A stretch of DNA of 45,120 nt from positions 1-45,120 of the forward strand of contig JABWBN010000031.1 in NCBI GenBank assembly GCA_013360485.1, in the 5' to 3' direction. The notes under the pieces were generated by a model. It was not told where the DNA came from, made no database searches, and saw nothing but the letters and a program-made list of their open reading frames with translations. Origin of the DNA: Burkholderiaceae bacterium. GTDB lineage: Bacteria; Pseudomonadota; Gammaproteobacteria; Burkholderiales; Burkholderiaceae_C. Within the stretch, counting starts at the first letter, position 1; every line of letters starts with the position of its first letter. The position numbers and the translations under genes are program-made. This document shows positions 18,869 to 29,409 of the stretch, piece by piece.

Positions 18869-19979
18869 GACCCTTCGACTCCTCCTCGGGCGCATCCGGC
18901 GGCCACAACGGGCCGCGCGGAGCGCTGCTCAGTTCCGGTGCGGGAATCATCTTCTTCAGGTCGGCCTCAGGCAGGAAGACCGTGGGGTTGCTCGCCACCT
19001 CGGGCTTGATGTGCTTCTTGGACTCCAGATTGGGATTGGCGTAGAAAACCTTGTTGGTCAGGCTCGCATGCACATCGCCGCGCAGGATGTAGTTGATGAA
19101 CTTGTGGGCGTTGCCAGGGTGCGGCGCATCGGCGGGTATCACCATCACATCGAAGAAGAGCAGACCGCCAGTTGATGGGATCAGCGCCTGGATGTTCTGC
19201 CCTGTCTTGCCATCAATGGCCCGCTGCCGTGCAATGTTGATGTCTCCGGACCAACCCAGTGCCAGGCAAATGGAACCATTGGCCATGTCGTTGATGTAGC
19301 CAGACGAGCTGAACAGCGTCACGTGCGGACGTACCGCCTTGAGCAGGCTGGCCGCTGCAGAGTAGTCAGCGCGCTCCTTGCTGAAAGGGGGTTTGCCCAG
19401 ATAGTGCAGAGCAGCAGGAACAACCTCAGAAGACGAATCGAGGAACGAGACCCCACAGGACTTGAGCTTGGAGATGTACTCCGGCTTGAAGATCAGGTCC
19501 CAGGCATTGGCTGGCATGGTGGTGCTTCCCAGCGCGGTTTTCACCTTCTCGACGTTGATGCCGACAGTCGTGAATCCCCACAACCAGTTCACCATGAACT
19601 CGTTTCCGGGGTCCAGCCGCGCGAGCTGCGCCTGGACGCCCGGGTCGAGGTTCTTGTAGTTCGGTATCCGGTTCTTCTCGATCTTGGCGAGCAGGCCGCC
19701 GTCGATCTGGAGCTTGGCCCAGTTGGAGGAGGGCACCACAACGTCATAGCCGCTCCTGCCGGCCACCAGCTTGGCGTGGACAATCTCGTTGTTGTCGAAA
19801 TTGTCGTAGCGGACCTTGATGCCCGTTTCCTTCTCGAAGTTGCGGATGGTCTCCTCGCCGATGTAGTCGGACCAGTTGTAGACGTTGAGGACTTTCTCCT
19901 CCTCCTGGGCCAGGGCGCCGGAACCCAGCGCCAGGGCCAGGCTCGCCAACGCGAGCGATCGACGGGACAGCAGCTTCAT
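18819..19979 (-). CDS. potF: Putrescine-binding periplasmic protein PotF; C-terminus looks atypical
   Basis: Signal peptide, VLNVYNWSDYIGEETIRNFEKETGIKVRYDNFDNNE. Confidence 0.9.
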   Translation of the reverse strand: MKLLSRRSLALASLALALGSGALAQEEEKVLNVYNWSDYIGEETIRNFEKETGIKVRYDNFDNNEIVHAKLVAGRSGYDVVVPSSNWAKLQIDGGLLAKIEKNRIPNYKNLDPGVQAQLARLDPGNEFMVNWLWGFTTVGINVEKVKTALGSTTMPANAWDLIFKPEYISKLKSCGVSFLDSSSEVVPAALHYLGKPPFSKERADYSAAASLLKAVRPHVTLFSSSGYINDMANGSICLALGWSGDINIARQRAIDGKTGQNIQALIPSTGGLLFFDVMVIPADAPHPGNAHKFINYILRGDVHASLTNKVFYANPNLESKKHIKPEVASNPTVFLPEADLKKMIPAPELSSAPRGPLWPPDAPEEESKGHACQRIQHRRYHASST

Positions 19980-20115
19980 GGGTCAACCTCCGGAATGGTG
20001 CGTTCTAAGAAGGGAGCAAAAACAACCAAGTCTAAGCAGGCCCGCAGACCTGTTCATCGGGGGAAGCAAGGGGGTGGTGGCCACGGCACCTGCCGCATCG
20101 TCCAGCCGCAACGAT

Positions 20116-21498
20116 TCATGCAAGCCAACCCTCACGCTGGGCGTCGGCCAGTGTCAGGTCGAGGCAGCGGCGGATGAGCGCCATCATCTCGTCGATCTGC
20201 GCGCGGGTGATCACCAGAGGGGGCGCGATGATCATGCGGTTGCCCACCGCGCGCATGATGAGACCGTTGGCAAAGCAGTGCCCCCGACAGACCATGCCAA
20301 TGGACAGCGACGGGTCGAACGGGGCGAGCGTCGCCTTGTCCTTGACCAGCAGCAGCGCGCCCATCAGGCCACAGGTCTCGGCCGTTCCCACCAAGGGATG
20401 ATCGCGAAGGCTCTCGTAGCACCGCGCGAGATAGGGCCCGACGTCGTCGTGCACACGCTGCACGAGCCCGAGCTCGCGCACGAGCTTGATGTTCGCCAGG
20501 GCCACCGCGCAGGCCACCGGGTGGCCCGAGTAGGTGTAGCCATGCTCGAACTCCCCGCCTTGCTCGATCAGCACCTTGGCAACCCGGTCGCCCACCATCA
20601 CGCCGCCCAGCGGGATGTAGCCGCTGGTGACGCCCTTGGCGAACGTCATCAAGTCGGGCCGGGTGCCAAAGGTCTCGCAGCCGAACCAGCGTCCAGTGCG
20701 TCCGAATCCGCAAATGACCTCATCGCTGACGAGCAGGATGCCGTACTTGTCGCAGATGCGCTGGATCTCCGGCCAGTAGGTGGCAGGCGGGATGATCACG
20801 CCGCCTGCGCCCTGCACGGGCTCGCCGATGAACGCTGCCACCTTCTGCGCGCCGATGGCCAGGATCTTGTCCTCCAGCCAGCGCGCCGCCACCAAGCCGA
20901 ATTCATCGTGGCTCATGCCTCGGCCATGTTCCACCCGGTAGGGCTGGCCGATGTGCTCGATGCCGGGTATGGGCAACCCGCCCTGGGCATGCATGCCGCT
21001 CATGCCACCGAGCGAGGCGCCTGCCATCGTCGAGCCGTGGTAGGCGTTCTGCCGGCTGATGATCACCTGGCGCTCGGGCTGGCCCAGGATGTCCCAGTAA
21101 CGCCGGACCATGCGAACGATGGTGTCGTTGCCCTCCGACCCCGAGCCGGTGAAGAACACATGGTTGAACTGCGGGGGGGTGACCTCCGACAGGAGTTCCG
21201 CCAGTTCGATGGCCGGCGGTGTGGCCGTCTGGAAGAACGCGTTGTAGAACGGCAGTTCCTGCAGCTGCCGGGTGGCGGCATCGATGAGGGCGCGCTGGCC
21301 GTAGCCGACGTTCACGCACCACAGGCCGGACATGGCATCGAGGATCTTGTGGCCCTCGCTGTCCCACAGGTAGATGCCTTCGGCGCGCTCGATGATGCGC
21401 GAGCCTTTGCGGGCCAGCGCCTGAAAGTCGGTGAACGGATGCAGGAAGTGGGCCGAATCGACGGCCTGCCACTGCGCGGTTGTGCGGTTGGTGCTCAT
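20116..21498 (-). CDS. Class III PLP aminotransferase (putrescine/diamine-pyruvate, SpuC-like)
   Basis: LHPFTDFQALARKGSRIIERAEGIYLWDSEGHKILDAMSGLWCVNVGYG, FGRTGRWFGCETFGTRPDLMTFAKGVTSGY. Confidence 0.9.
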   Translation of the reverse strand: MSTNRTTAQWQAVDSAHFLHPFTDFQALARKGSRIIERAEGIYLWDSEGHKILDAMSGLWCVNVGYGQRALIDAATRQLQELPFYNAFFQTATPPAIELAELLSEVTPPQFNHVFFTGSGSEGNDTIVRMVRRYWDILGQPERQVIISRQNAYHGSTMAGASLGGMSGMHAQGGLPIPGIEHIGQPYRVEHGRGMSHDEFGLVAARWLEDKILAIGAQKVAAFIGEPVQGAGGVIIPPATYWPEIQRICDKYGILLVSDEVICGFGRTGRWFGCETFGTRPDLMTFAKGVTSGYIPLGGVMVGDRVAKVLIEQGGEFEHGYTYSGHPVACAVALANIKLVRELGLVQRVHDDVGPYLARCYESLRDHPLVGTAETCGLMGALLLVKDKATLAPFDPSLSIGMVCRGHCFANGLIMRAVGNRMIIAPPLVITRAQIDEMMALIRRCLDLTLADAQREGWLA

Positions 21499-21573
21499 GG
21501 TGATGGAGTGATCGGTTGAATGCTCGTGCTGCGGTGTCTGGCCTATCCGGCGACCGGCCTGTCGTACGAGGGA

Positions 21574-22941
21574 CTAGACATGCAGCAGCAGGTGTTCGCG
21601 CTCCCAGGGCGAGATGACCTTCATGAATTCGGCGAACTCGATTTCCTTGACCTCGGTGTAGACCGTGATGAAGGCCTCGCCCAGCACTTCGTGCAGGTCC
21701 GTTTCCTCGCGCAGCAACGACAGCGCTTCGCCCAGGCTGCGCGGCAACTGGAAGTCACCCAGGTACGCGTCGCCCTTGCACTCGGGGGCGGGGTCGATGC
21801 GCTTGTCGATCCCGATGTAGCCGCAGGCCATGGTGGCGGCGAGCGCGACATACGGGTTGGCGTCGGCACCGATGACGCGGTTCTCGATGCGGCGTGCTGC
21901 GGGGGGGGCAACCGGTGAGCGGATGCCGACGGTGCGGTTGTCCGTTCCCCACTGGATGTTGATGGGCGCGGCCGTGAAGCGTGCCAGGCGCCGGTAGCTG
22001 TTTACATAGGGGGCAAACAGCGCCATGGCCGCAGGTATGTAGCGCTGCAGCCCGCCGATGAACCAGTAGAACTCCTGGCTCGGCGTGCCATCTGCGTTGC
22101 TGAACAGGTTGCGGCCGGTGGCGAGGTCGGTCACGCTTTGGTGGATGTGCATGGCACTGCCCGGTTCGCCGGCGATGGGCTTGGCCATGAAGGTGGCGAA
22201 CATGTCGTGGCGCAGCGCCGCCTCTCGCACAGTGCGCTTGAAGAGGAACACCTCGTCGGCCAGTCCCAACGGATGATCATGGAAGAAGTTGATCTCCATC
22301 TGGCCCGCGCCCACCTCGTGGATGAGCGTGTCGACATTCAGGCCCATCTTCTCGCAGTAGTCGTAGACATCTTCGAACAGCGGATCGAACTCGTTGACCG
22401 CATCGATCGAATAGGCCTGGCGCGACGTTTCGGCTCTGCCGCTGCGCCCGATCGGTGGTTTCAGCGGCATGTCGGGATCGGTATTCCGGGCCACCAGGTA
22501 GAACTCGAGTTCGGGCGCAACCACCGGATTCCAACCCCTGGCGGCATACAAGTCGCATACCCGGCGCAGCACCGATCGCGGCGCGAACGGCACCAGTTGG
22601 TTGTGCTTGTCGTAGCAATCGTGAATCACCTGGGCGGTCGGATCGGCCGCCCAAGGCACGATGCGCACCGTCGACGGATCGGGCCGCAGGTGCATGTCGA
22701 GGTCGGTCGGGCTGATGACGTCGTAGTAGGGTCCCTCCTCGGGAAACTCCCCCGTCACGCCCATGGCCACCACTGCCTCTGGCAGCCGCATGCCGCGGTC
22801 TTCGGTGAATTTCTCGCGTGGCAGGATCTTGCCGCGCGCCACGCCGGTGAGGTCGGGCACCAGGCACTCGATCTCGGTCACGCGGCGTTCGTTGAGCCAC
22901 TGTTCGAGCTCGCTGAAACTGAAGTTGTCTCGGTTCGTCAT
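21574..22941 (-). CDS. puuA: Gamma-glutamylputrescine synthetase-like glutamine synthetase
   Basis: VAPELEFYLV, GEPGSAMHIHQSV, GADANPYVALAATMACGYIG. Confidence 0.9.
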   Translation of the reverse strand: MTNRDNFSFSELEQWLNERRVTEIECLVPDLTGVARGKILPREKFTEDRGMRLPEAVVAMGVTGEFPEEGPYYDVISPTDLDMHLRPDPSTVRIVPWAADPTAQVIHDCYDKHNQLVPFAPRSVLRRVCDLYAARGWNPVVAPELEFYLVARNTDPDMPLKPPIGRSGRAETSRQAYSIDAVNEFDPLFEDVYDYCEKMGLNVDTLIHEVGAGQMEINFFHDHPLGLADEVFLFKRTVREAALRHDMFATFMAKPIAGEPGSAMHIHQSVTDLATGRNLFSNADGTPSQEFYWFIGGLQRYIPAAMALFAPYVNSYRRLARFTAAPINIQWGTDNRTVGIRSPVAPPAARRIENRVIGADANPYVALAATMACGYIGIDKRIDPAPECKGDAYLGDFQLPRSLGEALSLLREETDLHEVLGEAFITVYTEVKEIEFAEFMKVISPWEREHLLLHV

Positions 22942-23024
22942 GGGATCACCCGGTATTCGGTTGTTGGCTGCGGGCGCCGCCGTCGGTCGGCGCCGGCATT
23001 TGGGTCACGGCCGAATGGGCGGCA

Positions 23025-23789
23025 CTAGGGTATGGGGCTGCGGTGCCGATCGCGATACGCGCGGCAGGCCTGCCCAAAGGCCTGCAGCATCTGCATCGAA
23101 ACCGGATTCGATGCCGCCTGCCACTCGGGATGCCATTGCACGCACAGGTTGAAGCCCTTGGCCTCGATGACCGAAAACGCCTCGACGAGTCCATCATGCG
23201 CGCGCGCCTCAACCCGAAGACCCGGTGCGAGCTGGTTGACGGCCTGCCCATGCAGCGAGTTCACCTCGAAACGGCGCCGGTCCAGCACCTCGCTCAGCAG
23301 ACCACCTGCAACCACCTCGACCTCATGTGCCGGCGCGTAGGCCTGCTCTGCCGGAAGATCATCGCCGGCTCGGTGATCGTCGTACGGATCAAGCTCGTGC
23401 ACCGCCTGGTGGAGCGATCCACCGAGCGCGACGTTCGCCTCCTGCGCGCCACGGCATATCGCGAACAACGGCATGCCGCGCTCAATCACCTTCGGCACCA
23501 GCGGCAACGTCCAGGCATCGCGCTGCGGATCGAGTGGAAGTGCCGGGTTGTGCACCTCCTGGCCGTAGTGGCTCGGATGCACATTGGACGGCGAACCTGT
23601 GAGCAGCACACCGTGCGCCATGTCCAGCAGCGCGTCGATCTCGTCAGGCATGGCCTGGGGCACCACCAAGGGCAAGGCACCGGCCAGGCGCACGGCGTCC
23701 ACATACTTGCGTCCGACTACATGAAACGGATGGTCCCCCAGCATGCGATGGCAGGCCGGCACCAGCACGACGGGCTTTCTCATCGTCAT
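23025..23789 (-). CDS. puuD: Gamma-glutamyl-gamma-aminobutyrate hydrolase (class I GATase-like)
   Basis: PLFAICRGAQEANVALGGSLHQ, GVLLTGSPSNVHPSHY, VQWHPEW. Confidence 0.92.
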   Translation of the reverse strand: MTMRKPVVLVPACHRMLGDHPFHVVGRKYVDAVRLAGALPLVVPQAMPDEIDALLDMAHGVLLTGSPSNVHPSHYGQEVHNPALPLDPQRDAWTLPLVPKVIERGMPLFAICRGAQEANVALGGSLHQAVHELDPYDDHRAGDDLPAEQAYAPAHEVEVVAGGLLSEVLDRRRFEVNSLHGQAVNQLAPGLRVEARAHDGLVEAFSVIEAKGFNLCVQWHPEWQAASNPVSMQMLQAFGQACRAYRDRHRSPIP

Positions 23790-25087
23790 GCCAACGCGTC
23801 CTTCAAGCGATACCAGGCCATGCCGAGCACCAGCGCGGGCGTACGAAGCAATGGCCCCCCCGGGAAGGGACGATGCCGAATGCGCGCAAAGGTGTCGAAC
23901 CGCGCCGCGTCACCATTCATCGCTTCGGCCACCAGCTTGCCCGCCAGGCCCGTGAGCGCCAACCCGTGGCCCGAGAAGCCTTGAAGGTAGTAGATCTGCG
24001 GTGCATCGGGCAGCCGGCCGAAATCCGGTGCTCGGTTCATCGAGATGTCCACGAAGCCACCCCAGGCGTGCGTGACCTCGGCACCCTGCAACTGCGGGAA
24101 CGTCTCGACCATGCGCTTGCGCATGCTCTGGGCCAGGTTCATGGGCGTGGCCGTGCTGTAACTCACGCGGCCACCATAGAGCAGCCGGCTGTCGGCGGCG
24201 AAGCGGAAATAGTCGAGCACGAAGTTGTTGTCGCACACGGCCGATCCCGACGGGACGAGCTGGCGTGCAAGCTCGGCACCCACGGGCTCGCTGGCCACGA
24301 TGTAGGTGCCCACCGGCATGATGCGGCGCTCAAGGTGGCGGGCTATGCCTTGCAGGTAGACGTTGCCCGCCAGCAGCACCTGGCGCGCGCTGACCCGCCC
24401 GCGGTCGGTGTTCAAGACCGGCGTGGGCGTGTGCGTGAGGCCGGTGACCGTGGTGCCCTCGTGGATGCGCACGCCGGCATGCGCCGCCGCCCGTGCCAGA
24501 CCCAGCGTGTACTTCAGCGGATGCAGATGGCCGGAGCGTGCGTCGTGCACGGCGGCCACATAGCGGGGGCTGTCGATCCACTGCCGCACCTGATCGCGCG
24601 CGACGATGGTCATCGGATAGCCGTATCGGTCAGCCAGATGGCGGGCACCCTCGACCAACGAAGCGGCCTTGCGCTCATTGACCGCCACCCCCAGGAAACC
24701 GTCGCGCCAGTCGCAAGCGATGTCGTAGCGGCGGCAACGGCTGCGAATGAGGTCGAGCGCTTCGATCGACATGTCGAACACGCGACGGGCGTCCTGGGCG
24801 CCCAGTTGCGACTCCACCTCGTCGATGTCGCAGGCCAGCCCGTGGATGGCCTGACCGCCATTGCGGCCACTGGCGCCATAGCCTACTTCACGCGCCTCGA
24901 GCAGCCGTACCGAGTAGCCACGCTCGGCCAGTTCAAGCGCAGCGCTCAGGCCAGCCAGACCGCCACCGACGATGGCGACATCGCACGAGGCATCGCCTTG
25001 CAGCGGTGGGTAGGCCGCCGACCGCACCGCCGTGGCGGTGTAGTAGGAGTGCCTCGTCAGTTCCTGGTCGGCGCTGAGGAAGTGCAT
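23786..25087 (-). CDS. puuB: FAD oxidoreductase, gamma-glutamylputrescine oxidase-like
   Basis: CDVAIVGGGLAGLSAALELAERGYSVRLLEAREVGYGASGRNGGQ; ATGA overlap with puuD. Confidence 0.9.
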   Translation of the reverse strand: MHFLSADQELTRHSYYTATAVRSAAYPPLQGDASCDVAIVGGGLAGLSAALELAERGYSVRLLEAREVGYGASGRNGGQAIHGLACDIDEVESQLGAQDARRVFDMSIEALDLIRSRCRRYDIACDWRDGFLGVAVNERKAASLVEGARHLADRYGYPMTIVARDQVRQWIDSPRYVAAVHDARSGHLHPLKYTLGLARAAAHAGVRIHEGTTVTGLTHTPTPVLNTDRGRVSARQVLLAGNVYLQGIARHLERRIMPVGTYIVASEPVGAELARQLVPSGSAVCDNNFVLDYFRFAADSRLLYGGRVSYSTATPMNLAQSMRKRMVETFPQLQGAEVTHAWGGFVDISMNRAPDFGRLPDAPQIYYLQGFSGHGLALTGLAGKLVAEAMNGDAARFDTFARIRHRPFPGGPLLRTPALVLGMAWYRLKDALA

Positions 25088-25099
25088 GAACCTGCGGGC

Positions 25100-26407
25100 T
25101 CAGGCCGCGCGCTGGATGGCGCCGCGAACGGTTTCGATGAGTTGGTCGATCTGCGCCCGTTCGATGATCAGCGGTGGCGAGAACGCCAGCGTGTCGCCTG
25201 TGGTGCGGATCAGCACGCCCTTGTCGTAACAGTCGAGAAAGACATTGAAGGCACGCTTGGCCGGCTCGCCTGGCAGGGGTGCCAGCTCGACACCGCCAAC
25301 GAGACCTATGTTGCGGATGTCGATCACGTTCGGCAGGCCCCGCAGTGAGTGCAAGGCCTCTGCAAAGTAGCCCTGCATCTGCTGCGCCCGCGTGAGCAGG
25401 CCCTCTTCGGCGTAGGTTTCGAGCGTGGCCAGGCCAGCGGCGCAGGCCAGTGGGTGCGACGAATACGTGTAACCGTGGAAGAACTCGATCAGGTGCTCGG
25501 GGCCGGTCATGAAGGCGTCGTGAATCGACTGACGCACCGCGACGGCTCCCATCGGCACGCAACCGTTGGTCAGGCCCTTGGCCATCAGGATCATGTCGGG
25601 CGTCACGCCGAACGTCTGCGCGGCAAACGGCTGGCCGGTGCGGCCAAAGCCGGTGATGACCTCGTCGAAGATCAGAAGAATGCCGTGGCGATCGCAGATC
25701 TCGCGCAGGCGATTCAGGTAGCCCTTGGGCGGAATCAGGACACCGGTCGAGCCCGCCACCGGTTCGACGATCACCGCGGCGATGGTCGAAGGGTCGTGCA
25801 GCGCGCACAAGCGCTCGAGATCATCGGCGAACTCGGCGCCGTGCTCGGGTTGGCCCACCGTGTAGCTGTTGCGGGTTGGGTCGTGCGTGTGCCGGATATG
25901 GTCGACGCCCGCGAGCATGGCGCCGAACATCTTGCGGTTGGCCACCATGCCACCCACCGAGATGCCGCCGAAGTTCACACCGTGGTAGCCCCGCTCGCGA
26001 CCGATCAGACGCGTTCGGTGCCCCTCGCCGCGAACGCGGTGGTAGGCCAGGGCCATCTTCAGCGCGGTGTCCACCGACTCCGAACCCGAGTTGGTGAAGA
26101 ACACCTTGTTGAGCTCCGCAGGCGCCAGCGCGGCGACGCGCTCGGCCAGCGCGAACGCCTTCGGGTGGGCCATCTGGAACGGCGGCGCGTAGTCGAGTTG
26201 CGCCGCCTGCTCGGCGATGGCCTGGACGATCTTCGGACGGGCGTGACCGGCATTCACGCACCACAGCCCGGCAATCGTGTCGAGGATCTGACGCCCGTCG
26301 TCGGTCCAGAAGTGCATGCCCGAGGCTTTGGCCAGCATGCGCGGTGACTTCTTGAACTGCCGGTTCGCGGTGAACGGCATCCAGTAGGCATCGAGTGTCG
26401 GGCTCAT
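25100..26407 (-). CDS. Class III aminotransferase (beta-alanine/omega-amino acid-pyruvate type)
   Basis: YWMPFTANRQFKKSPRMLAKASGMHFWTDDGRQILDTIAGLWCVNAGH, MAKGLTNGCVPMGAV. Confidence 0.9.
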   Translation of the reverse strand: MSPTLDAYWMPFTANRQFKKSPRMLAKASGMHFWTDDGRQILDTIAGLWCVNAGHARPKIVQAIAEQAAQLDYAPPFQMAHPKAFALAERVAALAPAELNKVFFTNSGSESVDTALKMALAYHRVRGEGHRTRLIGRERGYHGVNFGGISVGGMVANRKMFGAMLAGVDHIRHTHDPTRNSYTVGQPEHGAEFADDLERLCALHDPSTIAAVIVEPVAGSTGVLIPPKGYLNRLREICDRHGILLIFDEVITGFGRTGQPFAAQTFGVTPDMILMAKGLTNGCVPMGAVAVRQSIHDAFMTGPEHLIEFFHGYTYSSHPLACAAGLATLETYAEEGLLTRAQQMQGYFAEALHSLRGLPNVIDIRNIGLVGGVELAPLPGEPAKRAFNVFLDCYDKGVLIRTTGDTLAFSPPLIIERAQIDQLIETVRGAIQRAA

Positions 26408-26522
26408 CGCGGCTCCTTGGGTGGCTGCGGGCGGTTCGCAGTGTGAACCGACAGTATTGAGCAGTCTAGACGGACGCTCACGCAATGTGCTTGCGCGCTA
26501 GGGGCGGGCTGACCCTGCAAGT

Positions 26523-26537
26523 TGCAATATAGTTGCA
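26523..26537. promoter_or_regulatory. Putative Lrp/AsnC-family operator TGCAA-TATAG-TTGCA
   Basis: Perfect 5-bp arms around an AT-rich centre, 25 bp upstream of the Lrp-family ATG in the divergent intergenic region. Confidence 0.5.
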
Positions 26538-26562
26538 CAAACAACCGCTGCATTCGAATTTC

Positions 26563-27042
26563 ATGCGATCTGAGGGTCATAAGCCGCAACTCGATGCAAT
26601 CGATCGCGCCATTCTGTCCGCCTTGCAGGAGAACGGTCGGCTATCGAACGTGCAGCTCGCCGAGCGAGTGCACTTGTCGCCCTCAGCCTGCCTGCGGCGG
26701 GTCAAGCAGCTGGAAGAAGATGGCGTGATCGCGCAGTACGTTGCGCTGCTCAATGCCAAAGTGCTGGGTCAGCACGGCACCTGCTTTTCCATCATCAACC
26801 TGGAGTCCATGAACGATGGCCTGCTTAAGGCATTCGAGCAAGCCGTTCGCGACGAGCCGGAGATCCTGGACTGCTACTACGTGGCGGGCTCGAACGACTA
26901 CTTGATCCGCTTCAGCTACCGGGACGCCGAAGACCTGGAGCGCTTCCACACCCAAGTGCTCATGCGCCTGCCCGGCGTGGAACGTTCGAACTCGATGCTG
27001 GTGCTGCGCACCGTCAAGAAGACGACCTCACTGCCGCTGTGA
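26563..27042 (+). CDS. Lrp/AsnC-family transcriptional regulator
   Basis: LDAIDRAILSALQENGRLSNVQLAERVHLSPSACLRRVKQLEEDGVI + RAM domain. Confidence 0.93.
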   Translation: MRSEGHKPQLDAIDRAILSALQENGRLSNVQLAERVHLSPSACLRRVKQLEEDGVIAQYVALLNAKVLGQHGTCFSIINLESMNDGLLKAFEQAVRDEPEILDCYYVAGSNDYLIRFSYRDAEDLERFHTQVLMRLPGVERSNSMLVLRTVKKTTSLPL

Positions 27043-27058
27043 ATGTGGCCGCAGCGGC

Positions 27059-27607
27059 TCAGGGTGTCGGCGTCGCTCCTGCTTCCGCACCGCGAGCCGG
27101 AACCGCGCCCAACCGTCGGGCGGCAGGATAGACCACGTTCTCCTCGAGTGCGATGTGCTCCTGATAGAGCGTGGCAAACACGTCCACCGCATGGCGCAGG
27201 GTGTCGAGGTCGTACCAGCTGTAGCCGCGGGCCACAGCCTGCAACTGCGGCTCGAGTTCGATCCAGTCTTCCTCGAGCCAGCCGTGGTCTTGTTGGAGCC
27301 GCTCGACGCATTGCATCAGGTCGGCGTCAGCCTGGCGCAGCAGTTGCGGAAACACCTGCTGCTCTTCGGTGGCGTGGTGATCGCGCGCCGTGCTGGCGAA
27401 GAACTCACACACCATCGCGGCGTCGGCGCGTGCCTGGTCGTCGATGCCGTGGGCTTCGAGATGGTCCATGAGCCGCTCGAGGTCAGCCAGCGTGGCGAGC
27501 ATGCGCGCGTGTGTGCGGTCGAGCGCGTCGAACTCAACTGAAGCGGCCGCGTGGAGTGGTTCGCGTTGTGTGATCCTGAGCCTGCGGTTGTCGAACGCGT
27601 TCATCAC
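27059..27607 (-). CDS. Hemerythrin HHE cation-binding domain protein
   Basis: THARMLATLADLERLMDHLE..., RDHHATEEQQVFPQLL, YQEHIALEENVVYPAARRL His/Glu spacing. Confidence 0.85.
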   Translation of the reverse strand: MMNAFDNRRLRITQREPLHAAASVEFDALDRTHARMLATLADLERLMDHLEAHGIDDQARADAAMVCEFFASTARDHHATEEQQVFPQLLRQADADLMQCVERLQQDHGWLEEDWIELEPQLQAVARGYSWYDLDTLRHAVDVFATLYQEHIALEENVVYPAARRLGAVPARGAEAGATPTP

Positions 27608-27738
27608 TGGACCCCCCCGATTGGCAAGGCATATTGATCCGCGAACCCAAGGCTGGATTTGCGGTCGGTCAAGTGTGTGGGTTCACCCCAGGCTGTAGGC
27701 GCCACCCGCGCCGCCACGGTCCTTCTCCGGGTTGGCGC

Positions 27739-27868
27739 CATTTCACAATGGGAAAATGTCATTTCGCAATGTGGGATTTGCCGCTGCTGCGGCGCAGCAC
27801 CGTTTTTCATTGTGATCAAGTCGATTTCGCATCATGCAATCAATCTGGTAACTTGTTGATTTCACAAG
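27739..27868. repeat. Cluster of TTTC(A/G)CAAT-type repeats upstream of aceA
   Basis: CATTTCACAATG 27739-27750, CATTTCGCAATG 27760-27771, inverted CATTGTGA 27808-27815, TTTCGCATCATG ~27824-27835, TTTCACAAG 27860-27868. Confidence 0.65.
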
Positions 27869-27971
27869 ATAAACTTTTTAGTCTTCTATAAGACATAAGT
27901 GTTCACAGCCTCATCCCACCCCATTACGCTATGCCCATCGTCCTTTCCGATCGTCAACCCTGGAGCACCTC

Positions 27972-29270
<1,299 letters not shown>

Positions 29271-29320
29271 GCCAGGACGCAGAAGAGCCGCAGCGGGCCC
29301 TTCTTCCCCTGACCTACCGG

Positions 29321-29372
29321 TCGCGAGCTCTGCTCGCGAACGATAACGGCGCCCACGGGCGCCGTTATCGTT
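29321..29372. terminator. Tandem hairpins in the aceA / ABC-permease convergent intergenic region
   Basis: TCGCGAG-CTCTG-CTCGCGA (29321-29339) followed by AACGATAACGGCGCC-CACG-GGCGCCGTTATCGTT (29339-29372), perfect 15-bp arms. Confidence 0.75.
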
Positions 29373-29409
29373 GGTGCGCCCGGCAAGGGGCGCACTTCTT
29401 CACCACGTG

